Counted from the stretch's first letter, positions 34,167 through 44,681 are shown. The stretch: DNA of 64,000 nucleotides from Acaryochloris sp. IP29b_bin.148 (GCF_028285565.1 NZ_JANQOY010000046.1:1-64000), one strand, 5' to 3'. Notes: generated by a model from the sequence alone, not told the origin. Numbers and translations: made by a program.

Positions 34167-36626
34167 TTAAGGAGACTGAGACGGATGGATGAGGGCTTCT
34201 GCTTGCGCGATTGCTAACAAGGTTTTGAGGACTGAATCTGGGTTGAGGCTGATGGAGTCAATGCCTTGCTCCACCAGGAAGTGCGCGAATTCGGGGTAAT
34301 CACTAGGGGCTTGGCCGCAAATACCTACTTTGCAGTGATTTTGCTGGGCTTGCTCAATCACTTGTTGAATCAAAGCCTGAACGCTGGCATGACGCTCATC
34401 AAACAGGTGAGCCACTAAGGCCGAATCTCGGTCGATCCCCAAGGCTAATTGGGTGAGGTCATTAGAGCCAATTGAAAAACCGTCAAAGACCTGACTGAAT
34501 TGATGGGCCAGGATGACATTGCTGGGAACTTCACACATCACATAAACTTGGAGGCCATTTTCTCCCTGCTCCAAACCATATTTCGCTAGTTCAGCGATGA
34601 CTTTACGCCCTTCTTCAGGTGTGCGGCAAAATGGAACCATCGGGATGACGTTGGTTAAGCCCATCTGATCTCGTACGATCTTTAAGGCTTTACATTCCAG
34701 GCCAAAGGCACCTTGAAAGATGTCGTCGTAGTAACGAGAGGCTCCTCGCCATCCCAACATGGGATTTTCTTCCTGGGGTTCAAACTGCTTGCCACCTAGT
34801 AAGTTGGCATATTCATTACTTTTGAAGTCTGAAAGCCTGACAATCACAGGCTTAGGATAAAATGCCGCTGCAATCATCCCCACCCCATGCGCGAGCTGAT
34901 CGACAAAGAAGTCAGGTTTGTAGGGGTAATGGCGTGTTAGATAAGCAATTTCTTGTTGAGCGAGGGGATCTTCAAGCTGATCGAAATGGAGCAAGGCCAA
35001 GGGGTGAGCTTTGATGTGGTTGGCAATGATGAATTCTGAGCGAGCCAGTCCGACCCCATCACAAGGGAGTGCTGCCAGTTTAAACGCTTGCTCTGGATTC
35101 CCCACATTTAGCAGAATCTGAGTGTGCGTTTTCGGGAGCTGTTCCAGGTGGGTTTCTTGAATCGTAAAAGAGAGTAACCCATCATAGACTCGACCTTCTT
35201 CCCCCTCACAGCAGGCAACGGTGACCAGGCGACCGTTGGGAATCTTGCCAGTGGCGTTCCCACAACCGACAATAGCAGGAATGCCGAGTTCTCGGGCAAT
35301 AATCGCAGCATGACAGGTGCGTCCGCCTTGGTTTGTCACAATGGCTGCCGCTTGCTTCATAATCGGCTCCCAATCGGGATCGGTTTTGGGGGTAACCAGG
35401 ACTTCTCCCGGTTGAAAGGCACTGATTTGACTCACATCCTGAATAATCCGAACGCGCCCCTGGCCAATCATTTCCCCCACGGCCCGACCAGAACTGAGAA
35501 CTAGCCCTGTTCCCTCTAAGTGATAGGTTTTGAGTAGGGTCTCAGATTTTTGCGACTGCACCGTTTCCGGTCGGGCTTGGACCACATAGAGTTCCCCGGT
35601 GAACCCATCTTGTGCCCATTCAATATCCATGGGGGTATAGGTACCCCGGATAGCAGAATAATGATCTTCAATGGTGCAGGCCCATTGAGCAAGGGTGAGA
35701 ATTTCGGTGTTGGTCAACGTAAATTTTTGGCGATCGCACTCTGGTACGGGCACATTTTGGGTGAGTTTACTGCCCTCCTGGTCGTAGACCATTTTGAGTT
35801 CTTTACTGCCGAGTCGTTTGGATAAAATCGGCTGATAACCCTGTTTAAGTGTGGGTTTGAACACCAGATACTCGTCAGGATTGACCGCCCCTTGGACCAC
35901 GTTTTCCCCGAGCCCATAGGCCGCCGTGATCAATACTGCTTGGTCAAATCCTGTCTCCGTATCAATCGAAAACATAACGCCAGAAGTGCCGGTGTCCGAT
36001 CGCACCATTTGCTGTACCCCGACCGCCAAGGCCACATTAAAGTGATCGAACCCTTTTAAAGTGCGATAGGAAATGGCGCGATCGGTAAATAGAGAGGCAA
36101 AGCACTTGTGACAGGCTTCTAATACGCCGCGAATTCCTTGCACATTGAGATAGGTTTCCTGTTGACCGGCAAAACTGGCATCAGGCAGATCTTCTGCCGT
36201 CGCGCTAGAGCGAACCGCCACATCTAGAGATGAATTCCCGCCACAGTGCTGGCACAGCCTGGTATAAGCTGAACTGATAGCCTGTTCTAGTGAGGGTGGG
36301 AAGGGGGTGTCAAGAATCAGTTCTCTAACCTGCTGCCCCCGAGAGCGGAGCTGAGCAATATCCTCAACATCCAGAGCCAACAGAAGCTGGCGAAGCTGCG
36401 GTTCGACTTGAGATTGCTGAATAAAGTGTCGATAGGCATGGGCTGTTGTCGCAAAACCCGTCGGAACCTTTACCCCCTGTGCCCCTAATTGCTGAATCAT
36501 CTCCCCTAAGGAAGCATTCTTGCCCCCTACCAAGGGGATATCGTTGATGCCGACCTCGTCAAACCACAGGACTAGAGGCTGTCGCTTGGCCTCGGCCTGT
36601 GGGTGAGTGGAGGAAGGATGGAGCAT
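34167..36626 (-). CDS. ppsA: Phosphoenolpyruvate synthase
   Basis: The 819-residue enzyme has all three parts of PEP synthase (pyruvate, water dikinase). An N-terminal ATP-grasp region carries VGGKNASLGEM and AVRSSATAEDLPDASFAGQQ. A central phosphohistidine domain has GGRTCHAAIIARELGIPAIVG. The C-terminal PEP/pyruvate TIM barrel includes PCDGVGLARSEFI, MLGWRGASRY and QVYVMCEVPSN, with catalytic Cys in VGICGQAPSD. It converts pyruvate and ATP to PEP, AMP and phosphate. Its length is normal. Upstream, 219 bases separate it from the divergent RnfD-like gene, and downstream it is followed by a universal stress protein gene. Confidence 0.95.
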   Translation of the reverse strand: MLHPSSTHPQAEAKRQPLVLWFDEVGINDIPLVGGKNASLGEMIQQLGAQGVKVPTGFATTAHAYRHFIQQSQVEPQLRQLLLALDVEDIAQLRSRGQQVRELILDTPFPPSLEQAISSAYTRLCQHCGGNSSLDVAVRSSATAEDLPDASFAGQQETYLNVQGIRGVLEACHKCFASLFTDRAISYRTLKGFDHFNVALAVGVQQMVRSDTGTSGVMFSIDTETGFDQAVLITAAYGLGENVVQGAVNPDEYLVFKPTLKQGYQPILSKRLGSKELKMVYDQEGSKLTQNVPVPECDRQKFTLTNTEILTLAQWACTIEDHYSAIRGTYTPMDIEWAQDGFTGELYVVQARPETVQSQKSETLLKTYHLEGTGLVLSSGRAVGEMIGQGRVRIIQDVSQISAFQPGEVLVTPKTDPDWEPIMKQAAAIVTNQGGRTCHAAIIARELGIPAIVGCGNATGKIPNGRLVTVACCEGEEGRVYDGLLSFTIQETHLEQLPKTHTQILLNVGNPEQAFKLAALPCDGVGLARSEFIIANHIKAHPLALLHFDQLEDPLAQQEIAYLTRHYPYKPDFFVDQLAHGVGMIAAAFYPKPVIVRLSDFKSNEYANLLGGKQFEPQEENPMLGWRGASRYYDDIFQGAFGLECKALKIVRDQMGLTNVIPMVPFCRTPEEGRKVIAELAKYGLEQGENGLQVYVMCEVPSNVILAHQFSQVFDGFSIGSNDLTQLALGIDRDSALVAHLFDERHASVQALIQQVIEQAQQNHCKVGICGQAPSDYPEFAHFLVEQGIDSISLNPDSVLKTLLAIAQAEALIHPSQSP

Positions 36627-36844
36627 TGCTGTTTCCTGCCATTTAGATTGGAGGACTTCACACCTCTCTTATAAAGAGATAATTTGAGAAACTTGTGAGG
36701 ATGGCCTGAAAAGTTATGGATCTTGAATATGGCCAGAGATTGAAGGGGTGGGGCTTGCCGAACCCAGTAACAATTCTGGTAACAGCGATCGGGAAGCTAA
36801 GACTTTTAAGATACATTGGGACCCATTGAGCCCGTTGAACACTG

Positions 36845-37708
36845 ATGTTCTTGAAAGATGCGAGAGATTACCAAATTTTATTCCTCAGCCTGTTTTTAGT
36901 TTTAGGGATTGGCACTAAGGATTGGACATTACGACCGGAGATGATTGGGGTTGCGATCGCAACCACTCTTCTGATCCAAAGCTTAGCCGCCTTGCTGATG
37001 CATTTGTACCTCAAGAGAACCCAAAACACAGATCGAGCCTTTAATCCATCACTGCGTAGCGCTTTGATCACAGGCTTAGGACTGAGTTTATTACTGCGGA
37101 CAGATCATTGGACCACCATGGCTTTGGCGGCAACGCTTGCGATCCTCAGTAAGTTTTTGTGCAAGTGGCAAGACAAGCATTTTTTCAATCCTGCCAACTT
37201 TGGCATTATTGCTGTCTTGGTCCTGACTCAAGATGCTTGGGTTTCGCCAGGGCAATGGGGTGAAGTGGGGTGGTATGGCCTTTTATTTGCGGGGACCGGC
37301 GGACTAGTCTTGCACCGTGTGGGGCGATGGGATACTTCCGTCATGTTTTTAGCGACTTATGCCACCTGTCTGTCGCTGCGGGATCTATGGTTGGGATGGA
37401 CTTGGGATGTTTGGTTCCATAGCTTGTCTAGTGGTTCTTTAATTCTGTTTGCCCTATTTATGCTTACCGATCCCCGCTCGATCCCCAATGCGCGTTCGGC
37501 CCGCTTACTGTGGTCAGGCAGTATCGCGGTTGTGACGTTTGTGCTGCAAACTCAATTTTTGCTGTCCACGGGAGTTTTCTGGGCACTGTTTTTTTTGGCC
37601 CCTTTGACGCTCTGGTTTGATCAGATTTGGGAGGCTCCTAGATTTACCTGGGATACTCCGGCAACGCTAGCGATATCCCCACACCCCTTAACTAGAAATG
37701 ATCCCTGA
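36845..37708 (+). CDS. Orphan RnfD/NqrB-type membrane protein
   Basis: The 287-residue protein has about eight hydrophobic helices and RnfD/NqrB-type motifs: FNPSLRSALITGLGLSLLLR, FNPANFGI and LILFALFMLTDPRSIP. In Rnf and Nqr complexes these subunits carry flavin and contribute to ion pumping, but no rnfA, B, C, E or G genes are nearby. I do not see the Ser/Thr-rich motif used for covalent FMN attachment in true RnfD. A stand-alone version occurs in other cyanobacteria, as far as I recall. The electron partner is unknown. Confidence 0.72.
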   Translation: MFLKDARDYQILFLSLFLVLGIGTKDWTLRPEMIGVAIATTLLIQSLAALLMHLYLKRTQNTDRAFNPSLRSALITGLGLSLLLRTDHWTTMALAATLAILSKFLCKWQDKHFFNPANFGIIAVLVLTQDAWVSPGQWGEVGWYGLLFAGTGGLVLHRVGRWDTSVMFLATYATCLSLRDLWLGWTWDVWFHSLSSGSLILFALFMLTDPRSIPNARSARLLWSGSIAVVTFVLQTQFLLSTGVFWALFFLAPLTLWFDQIWEAPRFTWDTPATLAISPHPLTRNDP

Positions 37709-37710
37709 CA

Positions 37711-37762
37711 GGAAGTGGCGACGGAGTATTCGCCCACGCCTTGATATTTAACCGCCACTTCC
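37711..37762 (+). repeat. Inverted repeat after the RnfD-like gene
   Basis: GGAAGTGGCG (37711-37720) pairs perfectly with CGCCACTTCC (37753-37762) around a 32-base loop, starting two bases after the stop codon. It lacks a clear T run, so it could be a weak terminator or an mRNA-stabilising structure. Confidence 0.45.
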
Positions 37763-37918
37763 CGTTCTTCAACCTTGTATTAACCTGAGAATGTTATGGA
37801 TGAGAGGGCCAGAATATTCTTGCTTTTTTTCGTGCCGATCCAAGCTACGGTCTGTCCTAAGCGGAATTCTGAGTGTTATGATTGCATCACAATAAATCCT
37901 TGAGGAAAATGATCCTGT

Positions 37919-39523
37919 ATGACGTCGACACCTGTTTCCCCGGTGGTGCTAGTCATATTAGATGGTTGGGGTTACCAAGAAAACACCGACGGCAACGCTA
38001 TTGCTGCTGCTAACACCCCAATTATTGACAGCCTCTGGACAGCTTATCCCAGTACGTTCATCCAAACCTCTGGTAAAGCCGTGGGCTTGCCAGTGGGGCA
38101 GATGGGTAACTCTGAAGTGGGGCACCTGAATTTAGGTGCAGGTCGGACCGTTCCCCAGGAACTGGTCCGCATTGCTGATGCCATTGAAGATGGTAGTCTA
38201 GCCACCAATCCCGCCTTAGTGAATGTCTTTGACCAAGTCTCTCAAAATCACAGCAAACTCCATCTGATTGGGTTGTGTTCTCAGGGCGGTGTCCATGCTC
38301 ACTCGGAGCATCTATTAGCCTTGCTCAAGGCAGCCAAAGAAAAGAATATTTCTCAGGTCTGTATTCACGCTATTTTAGATGGACGAGATACCCCTCCTAA
38401 AAGTGCCAAGGACGAAATTCACCGCCTCCAGCAACAGATTGCTCATATTGGTGTTGGGCAAATTGTGACCTTAAGCGGTCGTTATTTCGCCATGGATCGC
38501 GATCGCAGATGGGATCGGGTTCAGCAGGCCTATGAGGTGATGGTGAGTGATCAGATGACGGTCCCTCGGGACTGGTCTGCTCTAGATGCAATCACAGATG
38601 CCTACGATCACAAAACCACTGATGAGTTTCTGCCGCCCACCCGCATTGCCCCTGGCGCAATCGAGGCAGGCGATGGCGTTATTTTCTTTAACTTTCGTCC
38701 CGATCGAGCCCGCCAACTGACTCAAGCCCTAGTCGATCCCAATTTCAATGGATTTGAGCGAGCGCAAGTGGAGGGACTTCACTTTGTGACCTTTACACAA
38801 TACGATCCAGACCTACCGACGAATGTGGCTTTTAAGCCCCAAAATCTAGACAATATTTTAGGTGAGATTGTCGCCAACCATGGTCTCAAGCAGCTGCGAT
38901 TAGCTGAGACTGAAAAGTATGCCCATGTCACCTATTTTTTTAATGGTGGCATTGAAGATCCCTTGCCTGGAGAGGATCGGGTACTCGTCCCCAGCCCCAT
39001 GGTATCGACCTATGACCAGGATCCACCGATGTCGGCGAGTAAGGTCACCGCAGAAGCGATCGCAGCCTTAGAGAAGCGCGTCTATTCCTTGATGGTAATC
39101 AACTATGCCAATACCGATATGGTGGGGCATACGGGCATGATGGATGCCACGATCAAAGCCGTTGAAGCCGTGGATAAATGCATCGGTCAACTGCTGAACC
39201 AAGTGGTTAATGTCGGTGGCACGCTGCTAATTACGGCAGACCATGGCAATGCTGAACGGATGTGGGATGAACAGGGCAATCCCTGGACGGCCCATACGAC
39301 CAATCCTGTGCCTCTGATTTTGGTAGAGGGAGAAGGTCGAAAAATCCCTGGTCATGGTACGGAAGTTCAATTGCGGGCAGATGGCCGCTTGGCCGATATT
39401 GCCCCCACGATCTTAGATATTTTGCAGCTTCCCAAGCCAGACGAAATGACGGGAACAACCTTAATTCAAACGGCGGATTTCGAAATTCGCCAGAATAAGA
39501 GTCCTGTCCGGATTCATCGCTAA
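37919..39523 (+). CDS. gpmI: 2,3-bisphosphoglycerate-independent phosphoglycerate mutase
   Basis: The 534-residue enzyme interconverts 3- and 2-phosphoglycerate. Metal-site and nucleophile motifs are intact: LVILDGWGY (Asp15), QMGNSEVGHLNLGAGR with Ser65 as the phosphorylated serine, HILDGRDTPP-type loop (HAILDGRDTPPKSA), and the C-terminal cluster NYANTDMVGHTG and LITADHGNAE. Length matches the family. It starts a same-strand run with secG, a putative metalloprotease and pyrD. Confidence 0.96.
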   Translation: MTSTPVSPVVLVILDGWGYQENTDGNAIAAANTPIIDSLWTAYPSTFIQTSGKAVGLPVGQMGNSEVGHLNLGAGRTVPQELVRIADAIEDGSLATNPALVNVFDQVSQNHSKLHLIGLCSQGGVHAHSEHLLALLKAAKEKNISQVCIHAILDGRDTPPKSAKDEIHRLQQQIAHIGVGQIVTLSGRYFAMDRDRRWDRVQQAYEVMVSDQMTVPRDWSALDAITDAYDHKTTDEFLPPTRIAPGAIEAGDGVIFFNFRPDRARQLTQALVDPNFNGFERAQVEGLHFVTFTQYDPDLPTNVAFKPQNLDNILGEIVANHGLKQLRLAETEKYAHVTYFFNGGIEDPLPGEDRVLVPSPMVSTYDQDPPMSASKVTAEAIAALEKRVYSLMVINYANTDMVGHTGMMDATIKAVEAVDKCIGQLLNQVVNVGGTLLITADHGNAERMWDEQGNPWTAHTTNPVPLILVEGEGRKIPGHGTEVQLRADGRLADIAPTILDILQLPKPDEMTGTTLIQTADFEIRQNKSPVRIHR

Positions 39524-39627
39524 AGGTTATACTTTGTGAATATGTCTTGCCCATTGGATGGGCTGACCGTCGTGCGGCTATTGATTTGCCGTCAGTATTT
39601 TTTATCGTTTACTAGGGTTTCAGTTGG

Positions 39628-39855
39628 ATGCTGACTAACGTAATTCAAGGCGTATGGTTCTTCTCGGCCGTGGGGCTGATTGCCTTGGTACTGTTGCATA
39701 GTCCCAAAGGAGATGGGTTGGGCGGTATTGGTGGCCAAGCCCAACTGTTTACCAGTGCCAAAAGTGCAGAAAAGACCCTTAATCGGATCACTTGGACCCT
39801 CACCTTAATGTTTATGGGGTTAACGGTGGTTCTCAGCGCTGGCTGGCTCGGTTAA
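39628..39855 (+). CDS. secG: Preprotein translocase subunit SecG
   Basis: The 75-residue protein has two membrane helices (about 5-25 and 52-72) joined by the diagnostic loop LLHSPKGDGLGGIGGQAQLF. SecG assists SecYE in protein export across the plasma and thylakoid membranes. It lies about 100 bases after gpmI, a linkage also seen in other cyanobacteria as I remember. Length is normal. Confidence 0.93.
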   Translation: MLTNVIQGVWFFSAVGLIALVLLHSPKGDGLGGIGGQAQLFTSAKSAEKTLNRITWTLTLMFMGLTVVLSAGWLG

Positions 39856-39874
39856 CGGATTGGTTTGAGTCATC

Positions 39875-40606
39875 ATGCGATGGCCTAGCCTAAGGAAGTG
39901 GCCTGCGGTGATCGGCTTAGGGCTTCTGGGCCTGTTAGCCGCCATTGTCATCCATCTAGGATGGGCTGATTCGAGTCGTGCTGCTCTCCAAGCACCTGAT
40001 GCCCAAGTACATCTACTACCAGCGGCACTAGCGCAGTGGCAAGATCCCCAGCAACAAGGGGATTATTTTGATCAGATCAAAGTGACTCGGGTGGGGTATT
40101 TGATCTGGAGCCAATTCCCCGTCAAAGTTTATGCTCAGCCTGCCCCTGAGTCTTTGCCCTTAATCCAAGAGAAATGGCCCCAGGCAGTTGACCAGGCCAT
40201 TCAAGCTTGGCAAGCTTATTTTCCCCTGGAAGTGACGACTGATCCGAACCAGGCCAATATCAGTATCTCGGCGGTTGATCCCACCCAACGAAGCCAGGGC
40301 CGTATTCGCTCGGCAGAGACCCGCTTTAAGCTCTATGTGGATGACCAGCAGCGGTTGGCCCATCGCTTCACCATTCAAGTCCGGGCAAACCAAACGGAGA
40401 CCTATATTGCGGCGGCGGTTCGCCATGAGTTAGGCCATGCTTTGGGGATTTGGGGTCACAGCCAGTTAAAAACCGACGCCCTCTATTTTTCTCAAGTGCG
40501 CACCCCTCCTCCTATTTCTGCGCGGGATATGAATACCCTGAAGCGGGTCTATCAACAACCAACTAGGCTAGGCTGGCCCGTGCAATCATCGGATGCTGCA
40601 CCCTAG
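39875..40606 (+). CDS. Secreted or membrane-anchored matrixin-like zinc metalloprotease
   Basis: The 243-residue protein has an N-terminal hydrophobic signal/anchor (about 11-30) and a metzincin-type zinc motif, HELGHALGIWGHS (about residue 184), with three zinc histidines in the HExxHxxGxxH spacing. It is followed by a MNTLKRVY segment. The preceding region (QAVDQAIQAWQAYFPLEV... ANISISAVD) fits the N-terminal strands of peptidase M10-like domains. Activity outside the cytoplasm is likely. It is 19 bases after secG, with an apparently shared transcript. Confidence 0.8.
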   Translation: MRWPSLRKWPAVIGLGLLGLLAAIVIHLGWADSSRAALQAPDAQVHLLPAALAQWQDPQQQGDYFDQIKVTRVGYLIWSQFPVKVYAQPAPESLPLIQEKWPQAVDQAIQAWQAYFPLEVTTDPNQANISISAVDPTQRSQGRIRSAETRFKLYVDDQQRLAHRFTIQVRANQTETYIAAAVRHELGHALGIWGHSQLKTDALYFSQVRTPPPISARDMNTLKRVYQQPTRLGWPVQSSDAAP

Positions 40607-40645
40607 CGGGCTATACTCTCAGTGCGATGCTGATCTGAGAAAACC

Positions 40646-41767
40646 GTGGATTTATATCAACAAGGGTTACAACCTCTTTTGTTTTCGGCTTTGAACGCCG
40701 ATCCAGAAACAGTCCATCGTCAATTGATGCGGACCTGCGCCTGGCTGGATCGGAATGTGGATCAGGGGTTGACTCAAGGTCTGCAGCAGCGGTTAGCTTC
40801 CTCTTTACAGGTGGAAGACCCTCGACTCTCGCAGTCCTTATGGGGCCTTTCATTTAAGAACCCGATTGGATTGGCGGCGGGATTTGATAAAGATGGCGTG
40901 GCAACGAATATTTGGCCCCGTTTTGGCTTTGGATTTGCGGAAGTGGGAACCGTTACCTTCCATGCGCAACCGGGTAATCCTCGACCTCGCTTGTTTCGTT
41001 TACCGGCAGATCAGGCGGCGCTGAATCGAATGGGCTTTAATAATCAAGGGGCTGCCGCGATGGCGAAGGTGATTGCTGCATCGCAGGATCGCCAAGCTCG
41101 TTCTTATCCCCTAGGGATTAATTTGGGTAAGTCGAAGGTGACACCCCTAGAACAGGCGGTGGGCGACTATGTGGGGAGCTTTCGACTCCTGAAAACCTAT
41201 GGGGACTATTTTGTGGTGAATGTGAGTTCACCCAATACGCCAGGGTTGCGATCGCTCCAAGCCGTCGAACAATTGGCCCCCATTTTGGCAGGTCTGCAGG
41301 CCGAGAATACGGAAGCCAAACCTCTGCTGGTAAAAATCGCTCCAGATCTAGAGTGGGAAGACATTGCTGCGATTGTAGACTTGGCGCAAGCCCATCAGCT
41401 TGCCGGTATTATTGCCACCAACACAACGATACGGCGGGATCTGAAAACAGAGCAGATTGCCGCTACGGGAAATGCACCTAGGAATGAAGCAGGTGGGATA
41501 AGTGGTGCCCCGGTGCGATCGCGTTCCACAGAGGTAATTCGATTTATTCACCAGCAGACCCAAGGCCAACTACCGATTATCGGTGTGGGCGGCATCTTTA
41601 CCGCTGAGGATGCTTGGGAAAAACTTTGTGCTGGAGCTAGCTTATTGCAGGTTTATACAGGCTGGGTTTATGAAGGCCCCTGGATGGTGCGCCGGATTTT
41701 GGCAGGCTTGCTGGCAAAAATGCATGAGGAAGGTAACCCGCAACTATCTGAAATTGTGGGGCAATAG
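40646..41767 (+). CDS. pyrD: Dihydroorotate dehydrogenase (quinone), class 2
   Basis: The 373-residue FMN enzyme performs the fourth step of pyrimidine synthesis, passing electrons to membrane quinone. Class 2 features are visible: a membrane-binding N-terminal helix pair ([25 protein letters not shown]), [33 protein letters not shown], catalytic Ser in [12 protein letters not shown], and [10 protein letters not shown] with [12 protein letters not shown]. The GTG at 40646 places the N-terminal helix as expected. Forty bases separate it from the metalloprotease gene. Confidence 0.95.
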   Translation: MDLYQQGLQPLLFSALNADPETVHRQLMRTCAWLDRNVDQGLTQGLQQRLASSLQVEDPRLSQSLWGLSFKNPIGLAAGFDKDGVATNIWPRFGFGFAEVGTVTFHAQPGNPRPRLFRLPADQAALNRMGFNNQGAAAMAKVIAASQDRQARSYPLGINLGKSKVTPLEQAVGDYVGSFRLLKTYGDYFVVNVSSPNTPGLRSLQAVEQLAPILAGLQAENTEAKPLLVKIAPDLEWEDIAAIVDLAQAHQLAGIIATNTTIRRDLKTEQIAATGNAPRNEAGGISGAPVRSRSTEVIRFIHQQTQGQLPIIGVGGIFTAEDAWEKLCAGASLLQVYTGWVYEGPWMVRRILAGLLAKMHEEGNPQLSEIVGQ

Positions 41768-41936
41768 GATGACAAGAAAACGAGTGATATAGGGACTTCT
41801 TTCATAAGCTGTGTCCGTTCATAATCCAATAGAGTGCATGCTAGACAGCAAGATAAAGCTATCTAAAAAATTGCAATCATTATTCATTTGTGAAACGGAA
41901 TTATATTCTTTGTAAACAATTTTGCTCGGTGCTGTT

Positions 41937-44681
41937 ATGACTCATTCAAAGCAACGATATCGCAAGTTGTTAGTTGCCTTTGTCTGCACACTTTCAGCAA
42001 CTGCTAGTCTGGCCATTGTGTCTCAAGTCTGGCTCCAAAGAATGATGAGAGGGCAATCTCCTTCGGCCAGTGCGGTTAATATTGCGGGGCGACAGCGAAT
42101 GCTCTCTCAACGCATTAGTCTGTTAGCCAAATTCTATAGAGAAGGGAACTTAGCAACAAAACCCGAACTCTTAAAGCTGGTCTCCCAAATGGAATCCTCT
42201 CATGAGGCACTCCTTCAGGGTAATGCTGACCTGAACCTCAAGCACCAGCTTTCGCCAGCCTTACAGCAGCTCTATTTCGAAGATCCGCATCGTTTAGATC
42301 AGCGTACCCGTGCCTATCTAGAGGCTGTGAGAACCTTGCTCCATTCCAGTAGCGAGCGTGAACGCAATGCCGTCTATCGCCAGATCGAATATACAGCTCG
42401 TTCCAGCTTGCTCCCCCATTTGGATCGGGCAGTAGCGATGTTTGAGCATGAAGCCACTCAAAGTATCGACACCTTTACCCAAACACAACTACTCATCGAC
42501 GGCCTATTGTTATTGATTCTCATTCTTCAGGCTCTTTTTATCTTTCGACCGTTAGTCAGAACCGCGAAGCTTGAGCAACAGCTACAGAAAGCCAAGGCAG
42601 AACTGGAAACTCGCGTCCAAAGGCGAACTCAGCAACTCCAAACAGCCAACCAATCCTTACGGCATATTCAAGAACGACTAGAACTAGCTATAGAATCTTC
42701 AGACGCTGGCTGGTGGCACTGGCAGGTCCAAACAGGAGAGTTGGAATGGAGTCCTTCCTATATTCAGATGTTTGGTTTTGAAGAGGGAGAGTTACAAGCG
42801 AACTACGATACCTGGAAGAGCTTGGTTCATCCTGAAGATATGGTTTGGATCCAAGAGAAGCTCGATGCTCATCTCCAAGATAGCTCTGGTCCCTACGCCT
42901 TCGACTATCGAATGCAGACTAAGTCAGGAGAATGGAAATGGATTTCCAACTTAGGTAAAGTGGTCGAAAGGGATAAACAGGGCCAACCCCTGCGAATGGC
43001 GGGGATGCATATTGATGTGAGTGATCGCAAGCAGTCTGAGGTTAAGCTCCATCAAATCAATGCTGAATTGCAAGTTGCCAAAGAAGCCGCAGACACCGCC
43101 AGCCGAGCCAAAAGTGAATTCCTGGCCAATATGAGTCATGAACTGAGGACGCCCATGAATGCCGTCATCGGTATGACGGGTTTGCTTGCCCGAACCTCTC
43201 TCACTCCTCAGCAAAAAGACTTTGTAGATACCATTCGGGGGAGTGGCGATGCCCTGTTAAACCTGATCAACGATATTCTTGATTTCTCTAAAATTGAAGC
43301 TGGGAAGCTAGAGTTTGAAGAACAGCCCTTCAATCTGAAACTTTGTATTGAAAATGCCCTGAAGTTGTTTGCTCCCAAAGCCTTTGAGAAAAATCTAGAA
43401 CTGGCTTATTTAGTAGAGCCAGACTTGCCTTGTGGCATCATCGGCGATGTGACCCGGCTCCGCCAAGTACTGGTCAATCTCCTTAGTAATGCCGTCAAAT
43501 TTACCGAGACTGGAGAAGTGGTTGTCCAGGTCAAAGAGGTGACTGATGAGTCCGCGCTCAACTCAGATCTTTCTTCGTCTGCCCAAGCTGATCATCATCT
43601 CCTCCAGTTTTCAGTCAAAGATACGGGCATTGGCATTCCCCCAGATCGCATGCACCGATTGTTTCAGTCCTTTAGTCAGGTCGATACCTCCACCACCCGC
43701 AAATTTGGCGGCACGGGTTTAGGGCTGGCGATTAGCAAGCGGCTATGTGAACTGATGGGCGGACAAATCTGGGTAGAGAGTGACCTAGGGGTAGGAACGA
43801 CTTTCTCCTTCACAATTTCAGTGAAAGCTGCGACCACTATTGAGCATTTTCCTGATCTCGATCTACAGGAACTAGCAGGCAAGCGGCTTCTTATTGTGGA
43901 CGATAATTTGACCAACCGTAAAATCTTGACCTTACTAGCAGAGACCTGGCAAATGCGGTCTTATGCAGCGTCTGGAGGACCAGAAGCACTAGAGCTTTTG
44001 CAACAAGATTCTAACTTCGATCTGGCGGTGGTTGATATGCAAATGCCTGATATGGATGGTGTGACCTTGGCTAAACAGATTCACGAACTAGCACTAGAGC
44101 CAGATATTCCTTTGATTATGTTCAGCTCCTTGGGAGTGGAAGCCGTTTCAACGGCTACAGGCAAAAGCTATTTTTCTGCCCTTCTGAACAAACCTATTCA
44201 AGAAGCCCAATTAGGAGCTGCTATGGTCCGAGCAATAGCAGATCAGCCCCATAAAATCAATCCCACGGCAGAACCCAGCCCTGCCCTACCGAACCCCAAT
44301 CTTCAGTCTTTGCGCATCTTGCTAGCTGAGGATGTTGTGGTCAATCAAAAGGTGGCTTTATTGATTCTCAAACAGCTGGGGTATGAGGCAGACGTGGCGA
44401 ACAATGGCTTGGAAGTTTTAGCTGCGCTCCATCGTCAATCCTATGATGTGGTCTTGATGGATGTGCAGATGCCGGAGATGGATGGCCTGACAGCAGCGCG
44501 TCAGATTCAAGAGTCTGGGGCGTTGGAAACACGGCCCTATGTGATTGCACTGACGGCAAATGCAATGCAGGGGGACCGAGAAAAGTGCTTAGAGGCTGGG
44601 ATGCAAGATTATGTGAGTAAACCCATCCGCAGTGAAGAGCTAAAGCTGGCGTTGGAACGATATATAGCGAAGGGAAACTGA
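41937..44681 (+). CDS. Hybrid histidine kinase with PilJ-type sensor, PAS and two receivers
   Basis: The 914-residue protein has an N-terminal helix, a type IV pilus/PilJ-like sensor region (NIAGRQRMLSQRISLLAKFYREGN) and a second helix near residue 190-205. These are followed by a PAS domain (ESSDAGWWHWQVQTGELEWS), a HisKA helix with the acceptor His in MSHELRTPMNAVIG, and an HATPase (FSVKDTGIGIPPD, GGTGLGLAISKRL). Two receivers follow, RLLIVDDN / VVDMQMPDMDG and ILLAEDVVVN / LMDVQMPEMDG, each with its phospho-Asp. The extracytoplasmic sensor resembles nitrate/nitrite-type sensors. I chose ATG 41937 over TTG 41922. No partner gene is adjacent. Confidence 0.9.
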   Translation: MTHSKQRYRKLLVAFVCTLSATASLAIVSQVWLQRMMRGQSPSASAVNIAGRQRMLSQRISLLAKFYREGNLATKPELLKLVSQMESSHEALLQGNADLNLKHQLSPALQQLYFEDPHRLDQRTRAYLEAVRTLLHSSSERERNAVYRQIEYTARSSLLPHLDRAVAMFEHEATQSIDTFTQTQLLIDGLLLLILILQALFIFRPLVRTAKLEQQLQKAKAELETRVQRRTQQLQTANQSLRHIQERLELAIESSDAGWWHWQVQTGELEWSPSYIQMFGFEEGELQANYDTWKSLVHPEDMVWIQEKLDAHLQDSSGPYAFDYRMQTKSGEWKWISNLGKVVERDKQGQPLRMAGMHIDVSDRKQSEVKLHQINAELQVAKEAADTASRAKSEFLANMSHELRTPMNAVIGMTGLLARTSLTPQQKDFVDTIRGSGDALLNLINDILDFSKIEAGKLEFEEQPFNLKLCIENALKLFAPKAFEKNLELAYLVEPDLPCGIIGDVTRLRQVLVNLLSNAVKFTETGEVVVQVKEVTDESALNSDLSSSAQADHHLLQFSVKDTGIGIPPDRMHRLFQSFSQVDTSTTRKFGGTGLGLAISKRLCELMGGQIWVESDLGVGTTFSFTISVKAATTIEHFPDLDLQELAGKRLLIVDDNLTNRKILTLLAETWQMRSYAASGGPEALELLQQDSNFDLAVVDMQMPDMDGVTLAKQIHELALEPDIPLIMFSSLGVEAVSTATGKSYFSALLNKPIQEAQLGAAMVRAIADQPHKINPTAEPSPALPNPNLQSLRILLAEDVVVNQKVALLILKQLGYEADVANNGLEVLAALHRQSYDVVLMDVQMPEMDGLTAARQIQESGALETRPYVIALTANAMQGDREKCLEAGMQDYVSKPIRSEELKLALERYIAKGN

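Noticed and set aside
39540-39620. Terminator between gpmI and secG
   Set aside because: A T run follows some GC-rich pairing, but the stem is interrupted by a large bulge, so the call would be weak and the genes may be co-transcribed.
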